NCBI GenBank assembly: GCA_016302725.1 | Contig: JAEDNB010000033.1 | Location: 1-14,678, forward strand | Origin: Lentisphaeria bacterium | GTDB lineage: Bacteria; Verrucomicrobiota; Lentisphaeria; Oligosphaerales; Oligosphaeraceae | DNA length: 14,678 nt | Reading direction: 5' to 3' | Shown here: positions 6,494 to 13,401 of the stretch, in pieces | Position numbering within the stretch: position 1 is the stretch's first letter | Layout: each line of letters begins with the position of its first letter | Program-made: the position numbers and the translations under genes | Notes under the pieces: model-generated | The model's input: only the letters and a program-made list of their open reading frames with translations | Databases searched by the model: none | What the model was told of the DNA's origin: nothing

Positions 6494-8047
6494 TCAGGGG
6501 AGGGGATGTGGGGTTCCGCGGGGTGTTTCGCGGGCGTTGTGGGCCAGGAAGAAGACGGGGGTGCAGCTCCAGGCGTGGCAGGCGGAGTTGACCCAGGCCT
6601 GTTTGTAGGGGCTGTAGAAGGGGTCGTCCATTTTGAAGACCTCGTAGAAGGTGGAGGCCCCGGTCTTCAGGATGGCGCCCCAATACCTTTGGAGCACCTG
6701 GTGGAGGGCCTCCTCGTTGCCCACCAGCCGGCAGGCTTCCAGGAGGAAATGCTGGAGATAGGGGGACATGGGGGCCACCAGGGAATCCTCGGCCAGGGTC
6801 CTTTTCAGGAGGTCGGCGGCCTCTTCCCCCGTCACCACCTCGGCAAGGATGGCCCAGACCTGGCTGGCCACGGTCCTGTCGCCCCTGCCGGTTTCCCGGT
6901 CCGTGGCGAAGAATCCGTCTTCCTGCAGCCAGTGTGCCCGGGCGGTCTTCCGCAGCCAGGCGGCGCGTTTCCGCAGGGAGGGTGCGTCGGGCTTTCCCAG
7001 GAGGTCGGAGAGTTGCGCCATGGCCTCCAGCCCGTAGATGTAGGCGCAGTGGGTGGCCACGGTCTTGTCCATGGTGCGGTTTTGGTCGATGACGGACCAT
7101 TGGGGCGGGGGCACGTGCAGGAGTCCGTCCCGGTCGAAGTCCTTTTCCACCCGTTTGAACTGGAGGAGTGCCGTCTGGTAGAGGTCCCGGGCCACCTGTC
7201 GTCGCTGGTAGAATCCGATGTGCTCCACCAGGATTTTAGGGAGGAGGAAGGGGTATTCGTAGGCATGGGCGCCGTGGCGTCCCAGCATTTCCCCTTCATA
7301 GGCGCAGGAGGGGAAGATGCCGTCCTTTTCCATGGCGGCGGCCAGGACATAGAGGGAGCGTTCCACCACGCGGGGGTTTCGATAGGTCACGGCATTGACC
7401 AGCGCTTCCAGGCGCAGGTCTCCCAGCCAGAGTCTCCGGTCCCGTTTTGGGCCGTCCTCGAAGACGGTCTGCATGCAGTTTCGCAGCGTGCGCACCCCAG
7501 CCTCCCAGATTTGGCTTTCCAGGGGAGGGAGGCCTTGGGGGGGCGGGGGGAGCCGGCGTCCGGCGGAACTTTCCGCCCGGAGCCGCACCTTCCGGAAGCG
7601 AATGGGATTGGGGGTGGCGACGACCTCCACCATGAGGTAACGGAAGGCGTAGAGACGGGGAAGACGGATCTTTGCCGGCAGGGTGTCGTATTTCACGAAA
7701 TCCTCCTGCATCCAGGCCTGGCTGAGCCAGGTGGTCCACTCCTCCCGGCGATAGGAGAACTCGTAGGGAAGCTCCGCCGCCAGAAAGCGGAGGAAGAGGG
7801 GCGAATCAAAATCCACGCCGTCCAAGGCCAGTTCCAATTCCACATGCCCCACCGCATGCTCCCCAAAATCAAAGAAAACCCGCTCCCCGTTCCCGTAGGA
7901 ACGCTTCTCCCCGGCAGGTCTCATGGACACGCCCTGCCAGGCTGCCGGATCCTCTACCGGCTCCACAGTCCCCACGGGGGACATGCACCAATGCTTCAGG
8001 GCAGGAAGGCATGCCTGCGCCTTCTCTCGAAATGTCTTTGTCTTCAT
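6494..8047 (-). CDS. GH78-like (alpha-L-rhamnosidase-type) six-hairpin glycosidase, short form
   Basis: The product is 517 aa without a signal peptide, so probably cytoplasmic. An N-terminal beta-sandwich part includes FFDFGEHAVGHVELEL (58-73), like the DFG-x-E-x-VGY motif common before GH78 catalytic domains. The catalytic (alpha/alpha)6 part has EDGPKRDRRLWLGD (197-210), matching the DCPxRE/D...WxGD acid motif of GH78: Asp198, Asp203 and Asp210 keep the D-x4-acid-x6-D spacing, with Asp at the usual general-acid Glu. The C-terminal motif TFYEV (466-470, Glu469 as candidate base) and NSACHAWSCTPVFFL (487-501) correspond to the WE and CHGWS motifs of the family. It is shorter than typical GH78 enzymes (about 700-1000 aa) and lacks extra binding domains. 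Start: ATG at 8047 with AGGTGG seven nt upstream. It is the first gene of the operon and is divergent from an AraC/RhaS-type regulator, which supports a deoxysugar or rhamnose role. True specificity may differ. Confidence 0.8.
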   Translation of the reverse strand: MKTKTFREKAQACLPALKHWCMSPVGTVEPVEDPAAWQGVSMRPAGEKRSYGNGERVFFDFGEHAVGHVELELALDGVDFDSPLFLRFLAAELPYEFSYRREEWTTWLSQAWMQEDFVKYDTLPAKIRLPRLYAFRYLMVEVVATPNPIRFRKVRLRAESSAGRRLPPPPQGLPPLESQIWEAGVRTLRNCMQTVFEDGPKRDRRLWLGDLRLEALVNAVTYRNPRVVERSLYVLAAAMEKDGIFPSCAYEGEMLGRHGAHAYEYPFLLPKILVEHIGFYQRRQVARDLYQTALLQFKRVEKDFDRDGLLHVPPPQWSVIDQNRTMDKTVATHCAYIYGLEAMAQLSDLLGKPDAPSLRKRAAWLRKTARAHWLQEDGFFATDRETGRGDRTVASQVWAILAEVVTGEEAADLLKRTLAEDSLVAPMSPYLQHFLLEACRLVGNEEALHQVLQRYWGAILKTGASTFYEVFKMDDPFYSPYKQAWVNSACHAWSCTPVFFLAHNARETPRGTPHPLP

Positions 8048-8114
8048 CGGCCAACCACCTTTGTCAAAGGAAAACCGTTCCGTGCATGGGGATAAGGAAC
8101 CTGCACTCCTTCAT

Positions 8115-8182
8115 AGCATATCCAGGAACGGGAAATCAGTCATCCTATTTTTATGGAAAAAATAGGAGAATTCGGAAAAACG
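8115..8182 (-). promoter_or_regulatory. GH78-like operon promoter with shared 26-bp operator-like element
   Basis: Read on the minus strand, 8182-8157 carries TTTTTCC, then GAAT, then TCCTATTTTTT, 22/26 identical to the element before the pseudopilin. TATGCT (complement of 8115-8120) lies exactly 36 bp downstream, as in the other copy. ATGACT at a 17-bp spacing is a weak -35, so activation by a bound protein is plausible. The 5' untranslated region would be about 60 nt. The element is in the same orientation relative to its gene in both promoters. Confidence 0.6.
8143..8167. promoter_or_regulatory. Perfect 10-5-10 inverted repeat in the divergent control region
   Basis: TCCTATTTTT (8143-8152), five bases, then AAAAATAGGA (8158-8167) form a perfect dyad between the GH78-like gene and the regulator gene. 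Its right half is the core of the shared 26-bp element; the left half is unique to this site. A dimeric regulator could bind here to control both directions, for example repressing its own gene while activating the operon. The plus-strand promoter of the regulator is unclear; TACAGT at 8185-8190 is a weak -10 candidate. Confidence 0.55.
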
Positions 8183-8213
8183 AATACAGTATCCCCCGAC
8201 ATCGCCCGACAGC

Positions 8214-8376
8214 GGCGCAAAGGAACCGCCTTCGCGGGGAATGTGCCTGGCCTGGATTCTTGAAGGCCGGGAGTATTGCGTCAAGTCGAGGAAGTCCGAG
8301 GGAGCATGGGCTCCCATGTGACCGAGGAGTGACGAAGAATAGGCGCAAAAGAACCGCCTTCAAGAATTCAGGAGAG
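8214..8376 (+). promoter_or_regulatory. Structured 5' leader of the AraC-type regulator, occluding its ribosome binding site
   Basis: The leader contains a 17-bp long-range stem: 8251-8267 (CCTGGATTCTTGAAGGC) pairs with 8356-8372 (GCCTTCAAGAATTCAGG), with a single G-U pair. The 3' arm contains the first bases of AGGAG (8370-8374), the Shine-Dalgarno of the regulator start at 8377. A second hairpin, GGGAGC/GCTCCC at 8300-8305 and 8310-8315 with loop ATGG, lies inside the loop. The 20-mer GGCGCAAARGAACCGCCTTC occurs at 8214-8233 and 8342-8361 (19/20 identical). The first copy can pair its GCCTTC (8228-8233) with GAAGGC (8262-8267), which would compete with the long stem and free the ribosome binding site. 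A switch or thermosensor-like role is inference; a small inverted-repeat element is an alternative. Confidence 0.45.
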
Positions 8377-9273
8377 ATGTTTCTTCCGGACGGCACCCAA
8401 TACTTCTGCCATGCCGACATTCGGTACTGGACCCATGGCCTGGACACGCCTGTTTTGGCGCGGCAGGCCAAGGGGACATTGTCCGTGGGGCTTCCCCATT
8501 TCCACGACTTTTACGAGTTGACGGTAGTCATGGATGGGCATGGGGACTACACGTACCAGGGGTGCACCTATCATCTGGAGCCGGGGGATGCCTTCATCAC
8601 GCCGCCCTCGGTGCTCCATCACTACACCAACCAGAGGAACCTGGAGTTGGTGAATTTCATCTGGTATCCGGAGGAGATGCCCCTTCCCTTCTCCTCCCTG
8701 GGGAATCTGCCGGGATTCCGTCTATTCTTTGACTTGGAACCCCAGTCCCGCAGTTATTTCCGCTTTGAACAGCGCCTGGTCCTTTCCGCGGAATGCCTCA
8801 CGGAGGTGCGCCTGGTCTATCTGCACATGAGCCAGGAACTCCAGAGCCACCAGGAGGGGTATCAACTTCGCCTGGCCTGCCTCTTCTATGGCCTCCTCAT
8901 CCAACTCTGCCGCTGGCAGACAAAGTGCCAGAATTCCATGGAGGACAGCACGCTCCTGCGGATGGAGCGGGTGGTGTCCTATATGGAGAAGCATTTCGGG
9001 GAGCATCTGACCCGCCCCGACATGGCGCGGCTCTTTGCCCAGGGTGACCGCTCCTTCGCCGAGAAGTTCAAGCAGGTCATGGGGGAGACCTTCGGCGGCC
9101 ACTTGATGAAAATCCGCCTCCGGCACGCCAGGGAACTCCTTCTGTCCACCGACAAGAGCCTCACGGAAATCGCACAGGAATGCGGCTTCTGCGACAGCAA
9201 CTACCTCTGCCTGGTCTTCCGGAAAAAATATGGCCTCCCGCCCCATCAATATCGTCTGCAGCGCCGTTCATAG
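8377..9273 (+). CDS. AraC-family transcriptional regulator, RhaS/RhaR-like
   Basis: The product is 298 aa. The N-terminal half is a cupin-like sensor: PHFHDFYELTVVMDGHGDYT (about 40-59) and LEPGDAFITPPSVLHHY (about 67-83) match the metal-free sugar-binding cupin pattern of RhaS/RhaR. The C-terminal about 100 residues hold two helix-turn-helix motifs, ending in ALTEIAQ-like SLTEIAQECGFCDSNYLCLV and FRKKYGLPPHQYR, the AraC/XylS signature. It is divergent from the GH78-like operon and is the obvious candidate regulator of the two promoters that share a 26-bp element. The start is chosen at ATG 8377, where the cupin homology begins. AGGAG lies only two nt upstream, an unusually short spacing, and is partly buried in the leader stem. 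The frame is open further upstream but that part reads as non-coding. The effector sugar is unknown; rhamnose or a related deoxysugar is a reasonable guess. Confidence 0.9.
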   Translation: MFLPDGTQYFCHADIRYWTHGLDTPVLARQAKGTLSVGLPHFHDFYELTVVMDGHGDYTYQGCTYHLEPGDAFITPPSVLHHYTNQRNLELVNFIWYPEEMPLPFSSLGNLPGFRLFFDLEPQSRSYFRFEQRLVLSAECLTEVRLVYLHMSQELQSHQEGYQLRLACLFYGLLIQLCRWQTKCQNSMEDSTLLRMERVVSYMEKHFGEHLTRPDMARLFAQGDRSFAEKFKQVMGETFGGHLMKIRLRHARELLLSTDKSLTEIAQECGFCDSNYLCLVFRKKYGLPPHQYRLQRRS

Positions 9274-9378
9274 GGGAATGGGGGCGCTGCCGCGGAGACA
9301 GGGCGGGCAGGGAGTTTTTTCACAGGACCGGGGCGGGGAGGGGCGGGGGCCAGCCCTTTGTGCCCGGCCTGTTTGCCC

Positions 9379-10053
9379 CTATAGATTGTAGATGCGCTTT
9401 CCTTTTCCGTAGACGCCTTCCCAGTCCTGGTCGAACTGGTCGATGCTCATATCGGTGAGGGGGTGTTCCGCCAGTTTCCAGAGGATGTCGGGGCCAATGG
9501 TGATGGCCTGGCAGCCGGCCAGGGAGACGTCGTTGACCTGCTGGATGTTCTTGAAGGAGGCGGCCAGCACCTTGGTGGGGAGGGAGTGGAGTCGGAAGAG
9601 GGTGGTAATCATCTGGACTACGTTGACGCCCATGCCGCTGATGTTGTCGATGCGGTTGATGTAGGGGGCGGTGAAATCCACGCCGCAGTTGGCGGCCAGG
9701 AGGGCCTGTCCGGGGGTGTAGATGGCGGTGGCGGTGACCTTGTAGCCCTGTTTCTTCAGTTCCCGCATGGCCATGTATCCCTGGGGGGAGACGGGGACCT
9801 TGATGTAGAGGTTGCCGCCGACCTTTTCCTGGAGGGCCTGGGCGTCCTTGAGCATTTCCGCGCAGGTTTTGCCCACCACCTGGGCGTGGAGCATTCGGTC
9901 TCCGATGCAGGCTCGGATATCCCTGAGCAGGGGGAAGAATTCCCGCCTTTCATGGGAGACGATGGTGGGGTTGGTGGTGACTCCGGCCAGAGGGAAGGTC
10001 TCCTGGGCCTTCTGGATCTCGTCGAGGTTGGCGGTGTCGAGCAAATACAGCAT
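9379..10053 (-). CDS. fsa: Transaldolase family, fructose-6-phosphate aldolase type
   Basis: The product is 224 aa, the normal length for the short FSA/TalC subfamily. It forms a TIM barrel that makes a Schiff base with its substrate; Lys85 in LYIKVPVS sits at the same position as the active-site lysine of E. coli FsaA. Other matching residues are Asp6 (LLDTAN), the LAGVTTNPTI stretch (22-31), Gln58 (HAQV), Thr109 (TATAIY) and Tyr131 (APYINRID). Tyr at 131 is the feature known to distinguish fructose-6-phosphate aldolases (FsaA) from true transaldolases, which have Phe. So cleavage of fructose 6-phosphate to dihydroxyacetone and glyceraldehyde 3-phosphate is likely, though related transaldolases of this size also exist. 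Start: ATG at 10053, with no Shine-Dalgarno at normal spacing. It follows ung in the same direction with a 138-bp gap and converges on the AraC gene 105 bp away. Confidence 0.9.
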   Translation of the reverse strand: MLYLLDTANLDEIQKAQETFPLAGVTTNPTIVSHERREFFPLLRDIRACIGDRMLHAQVVGKTCAEMLKDAQALQEKVGGNLYIKVPVSPQGYMAMRELKKQGYKVTATAIYTPGQALLAANCGVDFTAPYINRIDNISGMGVNVVQMITTLFRLHSLPTKVLAASFKNIQQVNDVSLAGCQAITIGPDILWKLAEHPLTDMSIDQFDQDWEGVYGKGKRIYNL

Positions 10054-10191
10054 GGTACTGGATGGGGTTCCTGGGGATGGGAAGGAATCCTCCCCTCGGG
10101 CGGCCCGCGAAAGGGTGGGGTTTACGGGGGAAGGGGGAGCCAGGGGAAAATACGCTTCTGGCGTCGGGTCAGGGCATGGGGGCCAGGGGAA

Positions 10192-10896
10192 TCAGAACAG
10201 GGTGTCTTGGGTCAGGGTCCACTGGATGGGGCGCCCTCCCTTTTCCCGCAGGCGTTGGTTTGTGGTGGTGAAGGGGCGGGAGCCGAAGAAGCCGCGAAAG
10301 GCGGAGAGGGGGGAGGGATGGGGGGCGGCCACCACTACGTGACGGCTCTCGTCAATGAGGGAGCGCTTTCCCTGGGCGTGCTTTCCCCAGAGGAGGAAGG
10401 CCACGGGGTGGGGGAGGGCGTTGCAGACCCGCAGAATCTGGTCGGTGAGGGTTTGCCAGCCCAGATGGGCGTGGGAGCCGGGCTTTCCCTCCTCCACCGT
10501 CAGGATGGTGTTGAGGAGGAGCACTCCCTGGCGCGCCCACTCCGTCAAGTCGGGGCGCAGGGGCGGGGTGGCATCCCAGTCCTGGGCGTATTCCCGCATG
10601 ATGTTCTGGAGGGAGGGGGGGAGTTTTGTGCCCTGGGGCACCGCGAAGGCCAGCCCCATGGCCTGTCCCTTTTCGTGGTAGGGGTCCTGTCCCAGCAGCA
10701 CCGCCCTCACCCGCCTGGGGGGGGTGAGGCGGAGGGCGGTGAAGACCGCTCCGGGGGGCGGGAAGATGGTCTTTCCCTGGGCCCGTTGCCTTTCCGCCCT
10801 TTCCAGGGGTTCCAGGAAGGGGGGGGCGCCCATGGCTTCCACCCATTCCCGGGGGAATTCCTCGCCTGCCAGGGAATCCGAAGGCAACGGGGTCAT
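10192..10896 (-). CDS. ung: Uracil-DNA glycosylase, family 1
   Basis: The 234-aa product removes uracil from DNA as the first step of base excision repair. All family 1 motifs are visible: LLGQDPYHE at 67-75 with the catalytic water-activating Asp71, LLLNTILTV at 126-134 with uracil-reading Asn129, and HPSPLS at 193-198 with catalytic His193 followed by the DNA-intercalation loop. Length matches the family (about 220-230 aa). The ATG at 10896 overlaps the parE stop in an ATGA arrangement, so it is very likely translated by coupling from parE. No substitution at key residues is seen. Confidence 0.97.
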   Translation of the reverse strand: MTPLPSDSLAGEEFPREWVEAMGAPPFLEPLERAERQRAQGKTIFPPPGAVFTALRLTPPRRVRAVLLGQDPYHEKGQAMGLAFAVPQGTKLPPSLQNIMREYAQDWDATPPLRPDLTEWARQGVLLLNTILTVEEGKPGSHAHLGWQTLTDQILRVCNALPHPVAFLLWGKHAQGKRSLIDESRHVVVAAPHPSPLSAFRGFFGSRPFTTTNQRLREKGGRPIQWTLTQDTLF

Positions 10897-12782
10897 TGCA
10901 GCCTCCCGAGGATGTATTCCTTGCGTGAGGGCGGATTCGCTCCCATGAGGAAATTGACGAAGCCGTCCAGTTTCCTGGCGTTTTCCAGGCTGACCAGCTG
11001 GAGGCGGATGTCATTGCCCCGGATGAATTGCCCGAATTCCTTGGGGCTGATTTCCCCCAGTCCCTTGAAGCGGGTGATTTCCGCCTCCTTTCCCATGGCC
11101 TTGACGGCCCTTTCCCGCTCCTCCTCGGAGTAGCAGTAGACGGGGGGGTGGGACTTGCTTCTGACGCGGAAGAGGGGCGTTTCCAGGATGAAGAGGTGTT
11201 CGGCGGAGAGCAGTTGGGGGAAGAATCGGAGGAAGAAGGTGATGAGGAGATTCCGGATGTGGTATCCGTCGGGGTCGGCATCGGTGGCGATTACCACCTT
11301 GGCGTAGCGGAGGTTTTCCATGGAGTCCTCGGTGCCCAGGGCCCTCATGACGCAGTAGAGTTCCTCGTGTCGGTAGAGGACCTCCCGGGTGGCGTTGCAG
11401 CAGTTGAAGACCTTTCCCTTGAGGGCGAAGACGGCCTGGTACTGGGCATCCCGGTTTTGGACGACGCTTCCTGCGGCGGAGTCTCCCTCGGTGAGGAAGA
11501 GCATGGAGTTTTGGCAGAGGGCCTTTTCCTCGGGCTTCCGCCGGGAATCCGTCTCGTTCAGGTGGAACTTGCAGTCCCTCAGCTTTTGGATTTTCAGGGA
11601 GGACTTGGCGGCCAGTTCCTTCGCCCCCTTCCGGATGTTCTGGATTTCCTTCCGGATGCTTTCGTTTTTCGCCAGTTTTTCGAAGATGGCGCCCTTCACC
11701 TCGGGGTGTTTGTAGAGGAATTGGACCAGGGCGGTCTTCACCTCGTTGACTACCTCGCTGCGGATTTCGTAGTTGCAGAGCTTGTGCTTGGTCTGCGCCT
11801 CGAATTTCGGGTTCTTGAGGCGGATGGAGACCGCGCCGAAGAGGCCTGCGCGCACATCCTCCGGGTCGTAGGTTTTGTCCTTGGGGGCCAGTTCATTGAT
11901 GCCCTTGACCACCCCTTCCCGGAAGGCGGTCAGGTGGGTCCCCCCGTCGTTGGTGAACTGGGTGTTCACAAAGGAATAGTAGTTCTCGTTGGCGGAATTG
12001 GTGTGGCAGAAGGCGAATTCCAGGGTGCGGGAGCGGTAGTGGATGGGCTCGTAGAGGGCGTCCGACTCCATCTTGCTCTCCAGCAAGTCCAGCAGCCCCC
12101 GCCGGGAAAAGAACCTCTTCCCGTTGAGCTCCAGGGTGAGGCCGATGTTCAGCCAGGCATAGTGCTGAAGCCTGCGCTCCAGGAACTTCTGCTCAAAGTG
12201 GAAGGCGCCGAAGATCTGCTCGGAGGGGAGGAAGGAGATGCAGGTCCCGTTGGGTTCGGAGGTCTCCCCCTTCTCCTCCTGCACCAATTTCCCCTCCTGG
12301 GAAGTGACCCGCGCCATCTGTCCATTGCGGTAGCTGGTGGCCACAAAGGTGTGGGAGAGGAAATTCACCGCCTTCAACCCCACCCCGTTCATGCCAATGG
12401 AGGCGGAGAAGGCGACGGGCCTCCCCTTCTCGTCCTCCTCGTCGTATTTGCCCCCTGTGTTGATGCGGGAGACGCAGTCCCGCAGTTTGCCCAGGGGGAT
12501 GCCGCGCCCGAAATCCCGGACCGTGATGGTCCTGTCCGGGGCGAGGGTGACCGTCACCCGCCGGCCGTAGCCCATGAGGAACTCGTCGATGGAGTTGTCC
12601 AGGACCTCCTTGAAGAGCACGTAGAGCCCATCGTCGTTGTGGTCCCCGTTGCCTGGCGCCCCGATGTACATGGAGGGGCGCTGGCGCATATGCTGCAGGG
12701 GGTCCAGGCTGCGGATGGTATCCTCGTCGTAGTGGGCCTCCTGGGGGGTGGGGAGGTGGGCGTCCTCCTCCAGGGGGAGCAT
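10893..12782 (-). CDS. parE: DNA topoisomerase IV subunit B (ParE-like, type IIA ATPase subunit)
   Basis: The 629-aa product is the ATP-hydrolysing subunit that pairs with ParC to relax and decatenate DNA. Visible in order: the GHKL ATPase with RQRPSMYIG, EVLDNSIDEF (Mg/ATP Glu and Asn), the DFGRGIP loop and GMNGVGLKAVN; the transducer QTKHKLCN lysine loop; and the TOPRIM domain with LTEGDSAAGS, ALKGK and DADPDG for metal binding. The DNSIDEF form, the ALKGK form and the short C-terminus resemble ParE of Bacteroidetes and PVC bacteria more than GyrB. The canonical DADVDG is DADPDG here. Start: ATG at 12782 has AGGAGG five nt upstream and is preferred. ATG at 12845 would add 21 residues without a good ribosome site. 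parC is not in the window. It lies downstream of the zinc-ribbon gene and overlaps ung, so these are probably co-transcribed. Confidence 0.93.
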   Translation of the reverse strand: MLPLEEDAHLPTPQEAHYDEDTIRSLDPLQHMRQRPSMYIGAPGNGDHNDDGLYVLFKEVLDNSIDEFLMGYGRRVTVTLAPDRTITVRDFGRGIPLGKLRDCVSRINTGGKYDEEDEKGRPVAFSASIGMNGVGLKAVNFLSHTFVATSYRNGQMARVTSQEGKLVQEEKGETSEPNGTCISFLPSEQIFGAFHFEQKFLERRLQHYAWLNIGLTLELNGKRFFSRRGLLDLLESKMESDALYEPIHYRSRTLEFAFCHTNSANENYYSFVNTQFTNDGGTHLTAFREGVVKGINELAPKDKTYDPEDVRAGLFGAVSIRLKNPKFEAQTKHKLCNYEIRSEVVNEVKTALVQFLYKHPEVKGAIFEKLAKNESIRKEIQNIRKGAKELAAKSSLKIQKLRDCKFHLNETDSRRKPEEKALCQNSMLFLTEGDSAAGSVVQNRDAQYQAVFALKGKVFNCCNATREVLYRHEELYCVMRALGTEDSMENLRYAKVVIATDADPDGYHIRNLLITFFLRFFPQLLSAEHLFILETPLFRVRSKSHPPVYCYSEEERERAVKAMGKEAEITRFKGLGEISPKEFGQFIRGNDIRLQLVSLENARKLDGFVNFLMGANPPSRKEYILGRLQ

Positions 12783-12897
12783 GGGTCCCTCCTGGGGGTC
12801 GGAGGACTGTCCCGGGGTGGGGTCTATGTCTTTTGGGCGGGGCATTTCACCGTCTTCTGGGGCTGGGCGGGCCTTTGGGGAAGGGCGTGCCGCCCCC

Positions 12898-13245
12898 TTA
12901 CTTCTTCTTTCCCTTCTTGGGGGAGGGTTTGTTTTTGGAGGCGCTGAAGCCCATTCCCCCGGAGCGGCGGCGCTTCTTGGGGGCACCGTCCTCGTCGAGG
13001 GGGTCTTCCTCGTTGAGTTCATCCAGGATATCGGGTTCCTCTCCCTGGTCGTCCCAGTTGGCATCCTCCTCGTTCTCTCCGTCCATGAGGTCGAAGTCTT
13101 CGTCGATGTCGTTGTCGAAGTCGTTCTGGAGAGAGGAGGCCATCACCAATTGGCCGCATTCGGGGCAGTATCCGTCATCCTTCTCCACGTCAGCGAGGCT
13201 GACTTTGCATTCGCAATGAGGGCATTTGATTTTATCGCCGGCCAT
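12898..13245 (-). CDS. Small zinc-ribbon protein with acidic middle and lysine-rich tail
   Basis: The product is 115 aa. Residues 8-30 hold two CxxC knuckles, CPHC (8-11) and CPEC (27-30), which would bind one zinc ion. Residues 40-87 are strongly acidic (many Asp/Glu, DFDNDIDEDFDLMDGE) and probably disordered. The tail (89-115) is basic, with KKRRR and KKGKKK. I do not recognise a named family; a nucleic-acid- or ribosome/RNA-polymerase-associated role would fit the shape, but nothing proves it. Start: ATG at 13245 with AGGAGA nine nt upstream. It lies between rho and parE on the same strand. The high charge and simple composition mean length and sequence will vary between relatives. Confidence 0.8.
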   Translation of the reverse strand: MAGDKIKCPHCECKVSLADVEKDDGYCPECGQLVMASSLQNDFDNDIDEDFDLMDGENEEDANWDDQGEEPDILDELNEEDPLDEDGAPKKRRRSGGMGFSASKNKPSPKKGKKK

Positions 13246-13401
13246 AGTCAGGGTTCTCCTGGAAGGTATTCCGTGATGATGTTGTAGTGTGGTTGTGTCC
13301 GTCTGCGGTGGGGGGAGGGGGTTTCCCCCTGGGCATGGCGGGTAATGTATACGCCGCAGGGGATTTTCCGTCCCCCGGGCGTGGGGTGTGCGCCTGCGGG
13401 T
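13246..13401 (-). other. Gap between rho and the zinc-ribbon gene with G/C hairpin
   Basis: Within this 156-bp gap AGGGGGTTTCCCCCT at 13316-13330 is a perfect dyad with a 3-nt loop. On the minus strand it lies about 70 nt after the rho stop and is not followed by a T-tract, so it is at most a weak or Rho-assisted terminator. The ribosome site of the zinc-ribbon gene is at the left end. No other feature is seen. Confidence 0.35.

Noticed and set aside
8251..8372. MITE-like element formed by the 17-bp inverted repeats
   Set aside because: No target-site duplication is visible at the ends and no second copy is in the window; kept only as an alternative to a leader structure.
8011..8376. Upstream in-frame extension of the AraC-type gene
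   Set aside because: The frame is open for 122 more codons, but the translation is low-complexity and unlike any AraC sensor; the region also holds the divergent promoter and structured leader.
8281..8376. RNase P RNA-like string (GAGGAAGTCCGAG)
   Set aside because: It resembles the conserved GAGGAAAGTCC element but the rest of the RNase P RNA, including length and ACAGAAA-type region, is absent.
11028..12947. Long plus-strand open frame opposite parE
   Set aside because: Antisense shadow of a gene with all type IIA topoisomerase motifs.
12783..13064. Longer N-terminus for parE
   Set aside because: It would overlap the zinc-ribbon gene in another frame and gives proline/arginine-rich sequence. 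The AGGAGG before ATG 12782 is a better start.
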